In this document: positions 57,948 through 64,000 of the stretch, one piece after another | How positions within the stretch are numbered: position 1 is the first letter of the stretch | Layout of the letters: each line of letters opens with the position of its first letter | Assembly: GCF_031179285.1 (NCBI RefSeq) | Contig: NZ_JAPSHY010000003.1 | Coordinates: 160,019 to 224,018, forward strand | DNA length: 64,000 bases | Source of the DNA: Microbacterium sp. | Lineage (GTDB): Bacteria; Actinomycetota; Actinomycetes; Actinomycetales; Microbacteriaceae | Reading direction: 5' to 3' | Position numbers and translations under genes: made by a program | Notes under the pieces: model-generated | Database searches by the model: none | What the model saw: only the letters and a program-made list of their open reading frames with translations | What the model was told of the DNA's origin: nothing

Positions 57948-58799
57948 CTATCCGCCCCCGGCGCCGGAAGGCGCCGAGAGCGCCCGTCGGCAACCCCAGG
58001 CCATCGCGAGCACGCCGAGAACGACGAAGATCACCCCGAACAGCCAGATCGACTCATCCCAGGAGAACGCGCCCTGCGACTGAGTGGTGATCGCGCGGTG
58101 GACGCCTTGAGGGAACTCCAGGATGTTGCCGCCGTCGCCGAACACCCAGAGCACGATGCCGAGCACCGTCGAGCCGAGTCCGCAGAACACGAACGCCGAT
58201 GTCGAGTCGCGCTTGCTGCTTTCGACCTTCTCGATGTGCGTACCGCTTGCGACCACGTTCGGTGCCCGCAGCGACAGGATCGGCAGAGCGAGGATCAGGC
58301 ACACGCCCAGCGCGGCGCACGCGCCGGTCATCCAGCCCATCAGCGGGAGGAGGAACACCTGCGCGGTGATCCCCTCCGACCAGTAGTAGTGGAACCCACC
58401 GTTCTGCGTCTGCGCGTCCGTGATGGCATCGCGCATCCCAGGGAAGATCACGGCGACCGCGAGGACGACGCCGACAGGGACCGCGACGAGGCCCGGAGCG
58501 ATGAAGCAGGCAGTCATCAGGCGCATGATCACCGAGCCGACGTCGGCGCCGCGCCGCAGGGCGGGCTCGAGCATGCACCAGCCGGCGTAAAGTGCGGGGC
58601 TCGCGATCGCCAGGGTTCCACCGAAGCGGTCGCCGCCGGCATCCGTCATGCTGTCGAACGCGCCCCACATCGCCGCGGCGATCGCGATGATGAGCACACC
58701 CAGATTCACTCCGAAGGCGAGAGCTCGCAATTCCGAGCGAAACAGAGTCCTGCCCGGCACTACATCCGCGATGGACGGACCGTTCAATCCGTCGCGCAT
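57948..58799 (-). CDS. Hypothetical membrane protein, partner of the ParA-like ATPase
   Basis: A 283-residue protein with ~7 hydrophobic helices, among them ALAFGVNLGVLIIAIAAAMWG, LMTACFIAPGLVAVPVGVVLAVAVIF, VFLLPLMGWMTGACAALGVCLILALPIL, STSAFVFCGLGSTVLGIVLWVFG and IWLFGVIFVVLGVLAMAWGC. No family is recognised. The start is ATG 58799 (an in-frame GTG at 58820 would overlap the ATPase stop). It follows the ATPase gene by 10 bp in the same direction, so the two are likely one operon, as in type VII secretion-related or polar-growth loci. Confidence 0.7.
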   Translation of the reverse strand: MRDGLNGPSIADVVPGRTLFRSELRALAFGVNLGVLIIAIAAAMWGAFDSMTDAGGDRFGGTLAIASPALYAGWCMLEPALRRGADVGSVIMRLMTACFIAPGLVAVPVGVVLAVAVIFPGMRDAITDAQTQNGGFHYYWSEGITAQVFLLPLMGWMTGACAALGVCLILALPILSLRAPNVVASGTHIEKVESSKRDSTSAFVFCGLGSTVLGIVLWVFGDGGNILEFPQGVHRAITTQSQGAFSWDESIWLFGVIFVVLGVLAMAWGCRRALSAPSGAGGG

Positions 58800-58809
58800 C
58801 GGAACCGGC

Positions 58810-60054
58810 TCAGAATCCACGAGCCACTGATGCGGCCGCGGCGAGCCACGCGCGCTGCGTACGCTTCGCCAACGCTCCGAAGCGGAGGTGGCCGTCGACC
58901 ATCTCATGGTCGAACGGGATGCTGACGACATCACGGGCGAGAGATCGATAGCCGCCGACGACGTGCTCGACATCGGCCGACGTGGCCTTGGGATCGGCCT
59001 GGGACACGACGACGACGGACTGCTGCGCGAGCCGCGCCGACCTCTCGTCGCGTTCTTCGAGTGCTTCCAGGAGCAGTGCTCCCGCCTCGGCGTGATCGTC
59101 GCGGGTGGTCGTCGCCACCACGAGCTGGTCGGCGTGATCGACCATGCGCAGCCACATCGGGTCGGATTCGTCATTGCCCGAGTCGATGATGATCAGCCGG
59201 TAGAACTTCGCCGCCACCGCATGGATCGCGTCGACGTCCTCCGGGCGAAGGCGATTCTCGTGCGCGAGCCGGATCGGTTTCGACCGGAGGACGTCGTACT
59301 TCTCCCGGGGCTGGTGGTGCACGAAGTGCGCGAGGTCGGCCGACTGCGCCCCCGTGCCGAGGAGGCGGTCGACCTCGGGAAGCATCTCCAGGAGAGTGCG
59401 GTCGTGGGCGCCGGGCTCGGTGCGCCATCCGAGGGTGCCGCGCGTCTGATTGTTGTCCCAGGCGAGGACGCCGGCGCCGCCGTACCGGGCGAACACGGCC
59501 GAGAGCAGGATCGTCGTCGGCGTCTTCCCGGCGCCGCCCTTGCCGTTGACCACGGCGATGGTCCTCGGGCCCGGCCAGTGCTGGCTGACCGCGAGTTCGT
59601 CGCTGCGCGCCGACTGCTCGTTCGCTCCGGGTGCCAGCCGGAAGCCCATCTTGTTGAGCGCTCCGCGCGCGCCCTCGCGTGCCGGTTCCTCGGGCCGCTC
59701 GGTCTGAAGGAACGAGGTGCGCTCCCTCAGTTCGCGGCGAGAGGGCGGTGGTGCTGGACTCACGGTCGGGGCGGCATCCGGACGCTGCGGCAGCGGTGGT
59801 GCCTGCTGGCCGGCGGGCACGCCGGCGCGGCGGTACTGCGGCGGCTCCGCCGGAGCATCCCGAGGCGGTGCGGGCATCGTGTCGTCGAGCGCGCCGAACG
59901 TCTCGGCGGGTGTCGCGGGGCTCGGTGGCACCGGCGGCGCGGGCGGAACCGAGGACGGCATCGAAGGGACGGAGCTGATGATCTGCTGCTTGTGATCGCC
60001 TCTCAGGGCAGGAGCAGCGGCCGACGGGGTCGGTTCCTCAGTCGCGCCTGACAT
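58810..60054 (-). CDS. MinD/ParA-like ATPase with Pro-rich N-terminus (EspI-like)
   Basis: A 414-residue protein. Residues 1-~120 are Pro/Ala/Ser-rich and disordered (SSVPPAPPVPPSPATPAETF). Then a deviant Walker A TIAVVNGKGGAGKTPTTILLSAVFA at ~165-190, VLAWDNNQTRGTLGW (switch I), and LIIIDSGNDESDP (Walker B) follow, and LVVATTTRDDHAEAGALLLEAL. The Pro-rich plus ParA layout resembles actinobacterial EspI-type ATPases linked to ESX secretion, but no WXG100 or EccC gene is nearby. TAGGCT ends 7 nt before the ATG. Confidence 0.82.
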   Translation of the reverse strand: MSGATEEPTPSAAAPALRGDHKQQIISSVPSMPSSVPPAPPVPPSPATPAETFGALDDTMPAPPRDAPAEPPQYRRAGVPAGQQAPPLPQRPDAAPTVSPAPPPSRRELRERTSFLQTERPEEPAREGARGALNKMGFRLAPGANEQSARSDELAVSQHWPGPRTIAVVNGKGGAGKTPTTILLSAVFARYGGAGVLAWDNNQTRGTLGWRTEPGAHDRTLLEMLPEVDRLLGTGAQSADLAHFVHHQPREKYDVLRSKPIRLAHENRLRPEDVDAIHAVAAKFYRLIIIDSGNDESDPMWLRMVDHADQLVVATTTRDDHAEAGALLLEALEERDERSARLAQQSVVVVSQADPKATSADVEHVVGGYRSLARDVVSIPFDHEMVDGHLRFGALAKRTQRAWLAAAASVARGF

Positions 60055-60061
60055 CTTCCCG

Positions 60062-60067
60062 AGCCTA
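60062..60067 (-). promoter_or_regulatory. -10 element TAGGCT, leaderless ParA-like gene
   Basis: TAGGCT on the minus strand, 7 nt before the ATG at 60054. Confidence 0.5.
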
Positions 60068-60152
60068 CCGGCATTTGAAGCGGAACCCGCCTCGGGGGTA
60101 GCCTCGGTTCTCGTGCCCGCGTACGGAGCACACCAGCTCACACAAGGACGTC

Positions 60153-60899
60153 ATGAACGACTTCGCGCAGTCCCCCAATCTCACCCTGCTCCCGGCCGTC
60201 GATGTCGCCGGCGGCAAGGCCGTGCGTCTGACCCAGGGAGAGGCCGGCACCGAGACGAGCTACGGCGACCCGCTGGATGCCGCAGGGGAGTGGGTGTCGC
60301 AGGGCGCGCAGTGGATTCACCTCGTCGACCTCGACGCCGCATTCGGCCGGGGGAGCAACACCTCGATCCTGCGCAAGGTCATCAAGCAGTTCCGCAACGT
60401 GAACGTCGAGCTCTCGGGCGGCATCCGCGATGACGCGACGCTGGAAGCGGCCCTGGAGAGCGGAGCGACCCGCATCAACCTCGGAACCGCGGCGCTCGAG
60501 AACCCGGAGTGGGCGGCCGATGTCATCGGCCGCTACGGTGAGGCCATCGCCGTCGGCCTCGACGTGCGCGGCACGACCCTCGCCGCGCGCGGCTGGACGA
60601 AGGAGGGCGGCGACCTCTGGGAGGTGCTCGACCGCCTCGAGGATGCCGGCTGCAGCCGCTACGTCGTGACCGATGTCACCAAGGACGGCACACTCCGGGG
60701 CCCGAACCTCGAGCTGCTTCGCGAGGTCACCGCTCGCACCCCGAAGCCGGTCGTCGCCTCCGGCGGCATCTCGAGCCTCGATGACATCATCGCGCTTCGA
60801 GAGCTGGTGCCCCTGGGTGTGGAAGGTGCCATCGTCGGAAAGGCCCTCTACGCCGGCGCGTTCACGCTGGCCGAGGCGCTGGATGTCGCCGGGGACTGA
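60153..60899 (+). CDS. priA: Bifunctional phosphoribosyl isomerase PriA (HisA/TrpF)
   Basis: A 248-residue (beta/alpha)8 barrel: [33 protein letters not shown] (catalytic Asp), [61 protein letters not shown] (second Asp), [13 protein letters not shown]. Actinobacteria use this enzyme for both histidine (ProFAR isomerase) and tryptophan (PRA isomerase) synthesis. The two-function call is from lineage knowledge. AAGGA precedes the ATG. It overlaps the next gene by 17 nt. Confidence 0.92.
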   Translation: MNDFAQSPNLTLLPAVDVAGGKAVRLTQGEAGTETSYGDPLDAAGEWVSQGAQWIHLVDLDAAFGRGSNTSILRKVIKQFRNVNVELSGGIRDDATLEAALESGATRINLGTAALENPEWAADVIGRYGEAIAVGLDVRGTTLAARGWTKEGGDLWEVLDRLEDAGCSRYVVTDVTKDGTLRGPNLELLREVTARTPKPVVASGGISSLDDIIALRELVPLGVEGAIVGKALYAGAFTLAEALDVAGD

Positions 60900-61692
60900 C
60901 GAGCCCGGCCACGACGGCGGGCACGACCACGACGCTCACGAGCGTTCGGACTCCGCCGGCGTCCCCTGGGAGGGGCGCAGCTTCGAGGCCAATCAGCACG
61001 CGGCGGATGACGGGTCGGCAGATCCGGCGCTGCTCGACGCACTGCTTCGCTTTCGGGCAGGAGAAGGGTCGCAGGTCGACGTGGTCGACGCGTTCCGTTC
61101 GGCACGGGTGCTGATCCCGCTCGTCGCCGAGAGGGGCGAGGAGGGCGTCGCCCCCAGCGGACTGACGGTCGACAAGACGCAGGAGCTGTCGATCGTGACG
61201 GTCGCTGCTCCCGACGGTCGCCGGGTGCAGCCCGTGTTCTCTTCGGTCGACGCGATGGCGAAGTGGGATGCCACGGCCCGCCCCATCCCAGTGGAAGCCG
61301 TGCGGGCAGCGCTCGCGGCATCCGCGGAGGACACCGACCTGATCGTGCTGGATCCGACGGCGGACACCGAGTTCGTCATCCGCCGCCCGGCCGTCTGGGC
61401 GATCGCGCAGGGGCACGGCTGGGAGCCGAGTTTCCAGTCGCCGGAGGTGTTCGGCGCGCTTCGCGAGAGCATCGGGCACGAGCTCGCGGTGATCGATGTC
61501 GCCGTCGCGCCCGGCGATCCGGACGCGCGGCTGCGCGGGCCGGAGCTCGTCGTGATCCTCGAACTCGTCGACGGACTCGAGCCCGAGGTGCTCGACGCGG
61601 TGCTCGCCCGCCTTGCCCAGCGCTGGGCATCCGACGATCGCATCGCCGTGCTCGCCGATTCCCTGACGGTCAAGCTCCGCCGGTCGGCCTGA
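60883..61692 (+). CDS. SseB family protein
   Basis: A 269-residue protein. After an N-terminal His/Asp-rich stretch ([15 protein letters not shown]), it has the SseB N-terminal-domain pattern: [113 protein letters not shown]. The C-terminal ~100 residues are a second alpha/beta domain. In actinobacteria it is a common neighbour of priA/infC with unknown function. The ATG at 60883 lies inside priA. Confidence 0.85.
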   Translation: MSPGTDEPGHDGGHDHDAHERSDSAGVPWEGRSFEANQHAADDGSADPALLDALLRFRAGEGSQVDVVDAFRSARVLIPLVAERGEEGVAPSGLTVDKTQELSIVTVAAPDGRRVQPVFSSVDAMAKWDATARPIPVEAVRAALAASAEDTDLIVLDPTADTEFVIRRPAVWAIAQGHGWEPSFQSPEVFGALRESIGHELAVIDVAVAPGDPDARLRGPELVVILELVDGLEPEVLDAVLARLAQRWASDDRIAVLADSLTVKLRRSA

Positions 61693-61702
61693 GCGAGTTG
61701 GG

Positions 61703-61708
61703 TACGAT
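61703..61708 (+). promoter_or_regulatory. -10 element TACGAT, leaderless lipoprotein gene
   Basis: TACGAT ends exactly 6 nt before the ATG at 61715. Confidence 0.55.
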
Positions 61709-61714
61709 CGCCGT

Positions 61715-62110
61715 ATGCGCAAGGCGGCGATCGCGGTCATGGGGTTCGTGTTGCTCCTCACCCTCCCCGCCTGCGCAGAGAACGCGTGCCCGGCGATCGG
61801 CTGGAACAACGTCGTGACCGTCGACGCCGCAGCCTACGGCGACGACGTGTTCATCCAGCTGTGCACGGATGCCGGCTGCTCTGCCGCGCCAGGTGAGGAA
61901 CCGACGCCGTCGTCCGACCCCGCGACGCCGGTGCGGGCGGACGACACGACGTTCGGCTTCGGCATGGCGGCGCCCGACGAGGCTCTCGTCCGGGTCTACG
62001 CCGCGGACGGATCGCTCGTCGCCGAGTCAGAGCACACGATCTCATGGACCCACTCCACCGACCGCTGCGGTGGACCTTCCACCGCCGAGCCCATTGTCCT
62101 GCAACCCTGA
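61715..62110 (+). CDS. Small lipoprotein
   Basis: A 131-residue protein with a lipoprotein signal peptide: MRKAAIAVMGFVLLLTLPAC, lipobox LPAC, lipidated Cys at ~20. The mature part has several Cys (NACPAIGWNNVV, LCTDAGCSAAPG, TDRCGG), probably two disulfides outside the membrane, and a Ser/Pro/Asp linker. Function unknown. It is monocistronic and leaderless. The 62111-62251 gap holds no gene. Confidence 0.82.
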   Translation: MRKAAIAVMGFVLLLTLPACAENACPAIGWNNVVTVDAAAYGDDVFIQLCTDAGCSAAPGEEPTPSSDPATPVRADDTTFGFGMAAPDEALVRVYAADGSLVAESEHTISWTHSTDRCGGPSTAEPIVLQP

Positions 62111-62251
62111 CCCGTTGCCATCCCCAGAGGTCATTGAGCAACGCAACGGCGCGGGGATGTCGCCGGGAGCGAGCATCGGGAGGGGACCCGCGAAGCGGGG
62201 AGGGCGCCCGCTCTGCGAGCGAAGACGGCAGCCCTGCGCCCGAAGGACGAG

Positions 62252-62644
62252 CTACGTGACCGGCCCCGTCCACTTCTCGCCAGGCCCCTTGCCGATCGGG
62301 TCGACGATGACGGACGCTTCGCGGAAGGCCAGCTGCAGGGAGCGGAGCCCGTCACGGAGGGAGCGCGCGTGCATGTCGCTGATCTCCGGCGCGCCGGCTG
62401 TGATGAGCCCCGCGAGGGCGTTGATGAGCTTGCGGGCCTCGTCGAGGTCGAGCTCGGCTTCCGGATCGTGAGCGAGACCCACCTTCACCGCCGCGGCGCT
62501 CATGAGGTGCACCGCGGCCGTCGTGATCACCTCGACGGCGGGGACGTCGGCGATGTCCCGGGTGGCGGATGACGCTGCCTCTTCCTGCCGTGCCCAGCGC
62601 TCTTCGCGCTCGCGATCTGCCTCGTCCTGACCCTGAGTCGTCAC
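62252..62644 (-). CDS. DUF1844 domain-containing protein
   Basis: A 130-residue protein matching DUF1844: a charged N-terminal helix (DEADREREERWARQEEAAS), DIADVPAVEVITTAAVHLMSAAAVKVGLAHDPEAELDLDEARKLINALAGLITAGAPEI, and a C-terminal helix. It is regularly found divergent from infC in actinobacteria; function unknown. GTG start at 62644. The shared 259-bp region with infC holds both promoters. Confidence 0.9.
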   Translation of the reverse strand: MTTQGQDEADREREERWARQEEAASSATRDIADVPAVEVITTAAVHLMSAAAVKVGLAHDPEAELDLDEARKLINALAGLITAGAPEISDMHARSLRDGLRSLQLAFREASVIVDPIGKGPGEKWTGPVT

Positions 62645-62661
62645 TTCGCCTTGCCTTCTGT

Positions 62662-62903
62662 TAGACTTTGGCGGGCTCCGGAGCGTCTAGCTCCGGTTCG
62701 AAAGAGGATTCACTTCCCACCCGCGCTTGCCGTTCCAGGCTACCGGGTCAAGCACTCCGCCGGTTCAGGCCGGCAGATCGGCGCCAGCCGATGGTCAGGG
62801 TGCGAAGCCGGCATCTGAACGCCGGCGGGTGGGGACGATTCCGAATTCGCCCGCGATGCACACAGCGTCGCGGTGGCCGAATCACATCGTCTAAGGAGCA
62901 CCT
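62662..62903 (+). promoter_or_regulatory. Promoter and long structured leader of infC-rpmI-rplT
   Basis: TGTTAGACT gives an extended -10 (TAGACT 62662-62667), leaving a leader of ~230 nt. The leader starts with a hairpin CCGGAGC (62678-62684)/GCTCCGG (62690-62696) and holds further GC-rich arms, for example the GCCGGC pair around 62806-62826. Operons encoding IF3-L35-L20 are commonly controlled in their leader by L20 or by attenuation. No match to a specific known leader class is claimed. Confidence 0.6.
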
Positions 62904-63518
<615 letters not shown>

Positions 63519-63590
63519 ATCCGCCAACAAGACTCCCGCACCGCGGGGTGACACCGTCGCCTGAGAAGGCGCCATACGAAGGAAGAGAAG

Positions 63591-63785
63591 ATGCCGAAGC
63601 AGAAGACCCACTCGGGTGCTAAGAAGCGCTTCAAGATCACCGGAAGCGGCAAGCTGAAGAAGCAGCAGGCCGGGATGCGCCACAACCTCGAGCACAAGTC
63701 GAGCCGTCGCACCCGTCGTCTGAACCAGGACCAGGTGCTCTCGAAGAACGACACCAAGGTCGCGAAGAAGCTTCTCGGTCGCTGA
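63591..63785 (+). CDS. rpmI: 50S ribosomal protein L35
   Basis: A 64-residue protein starting [44 protein letters not shown] and ending KKLLGR, normal for L35. GGAAGAGAAG precedes the ATG. Second gene of the infC operon. Confidence 0.97.
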   Translation: MPKQKTHSGAKKRFKITGSGKLKKQQAGMRHNLEHKSSRRTRRLNQDQVLSKNDTKVAKKLLGR

Positions 63786-63815
63786 AGCGTCCGACCGCAG
63801 GAATAGGAACAAGTC

Positions 63816-64000
63816 ATGGCAAGAGTCAAGCGGGCAGTAAACGCCCACAAGAAGCGTCGCGTCATCCTCGAGCGCGCCTCCGGCTACCGCGGTCAGCGTT
63901 CGCGCCTCTACCGCAAGGCCAAGGAGCAGGTCATCCACTCCCTGGTCTACTCGTACCGGGACCGTCGCAAGCGCAAGGGCGACTTCCGCCGTCTCTGGAT
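63816..64000 (+). CDS. rplT: 50S ribosomal protein L20, N-terminal part (runs off window)
   Basis: Residues 1-~61 are visible: [61 protein letters not shown], the long N-terminal extension and the start of the globular domain. AGGAAC precedes the ATG. L20 binds 23S rRNA early in 50S assembly and in several bacteria represses its own operon. Confidence 0.96.
   Translation, partial: MARVKRAVNAHKKRRVILERASGYRGQRSRLYRKAKEQVIHSLVYSYRDRRKRKGDFRRLW

Overview
The window is about 64 kb of GC-rich (roughly 70%) chromosomal DNA from a Gram-positive actinomycete, most likely a member of the Microbacteriaceae close to Microbacterium. The evidence is the gene families (acyl-CoA carboxylase epsilon subunit, DUF3039, DUF1844, the two-function PriA isomerase, LigD/Ku, a DUF2510 protein), the gene order prfB..ftsE-ftsX-smpB and lexA/LysM-hisC-hisB-hisH..priA..DUF1844/infC-rpmI-rplT, GTG/TTG starts, an ATC-started infC, and many apparently leaderless promoters.

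Layout. 1-9.3 kb: end of a ROK gene, acyl-CoA carboxylase epsilon and beta subunits, a sugar transporter, an EcsC-like protein, a sugar/choline-type nucleotidyltransferase, and an ABC exporter whose ATPase carries a 420-residue histone-H1-like N-terminus. 9.3-13.9 kb: DUF3039, pncB, murI-rph-rdgB and a reductase. 14-18.3 kb: a CDF cation exporter and the divergent NHEJ pair ligD/ku. 18.4-22.3 kb: DedA, a two-component system with a PepSY-type target, and tRNA-Leu(UAG). 22.3-26 kb: a hypothetical protein, a Pro-rich repeat protein, and a glycosyltransferase/endonuclease-phosphatase/membrane operon. 26.08-42.1 kb: a Tad (Flp-type) pilus operon whose ATPase gene tadA/cpaF is split by an 11.56-kb serine-integrase element. 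42.1-48.4 kb: MFS, prfB, DUF2510, ftsEX, smpB. 48.6-54 kb: S9 peptidase, metF-metE. 54.2-60.9 kb: lexA with a divergent LysM gene, histidine genes, a ParA-like ATPase and a membrane protein. 60.9-64 kb: SseB-like protein, lipoprotein, DUF1844, infC-rpmI-rplT.

The most interesting part is the integrated element (26,324-37,887). It is bounded by a 5-bp core, GAGGA. Joining the flanks across this core restores a 395-codon tadA reading frame exactly in phase, so excision would switch the pilus ATPase back on. The element carries a serine integrase next to the right end, a tape-measure protein with 135-bp tandem repeats, a TerS-like protein and small phage-type genes, but no capsid, portal or large terminase. 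It also has a TIR-like (CAP12/Pycsar-type) protein, a left-end cargo cluster that includes an Imm35-like protein, and an origin-like or operator-like locus: an 18-bp inverted repeat flanking an AT-richer hairpin segment. It is either a decayed prophage or a phage satellite that carries defence cargo and controls pilus expression through its own excision.

A second window-wide signal is that at least 15 genes have a TAnnnT -10 hexamer ending 6 or 7 nt before the start codon, which indicates leaderless mRNAs.
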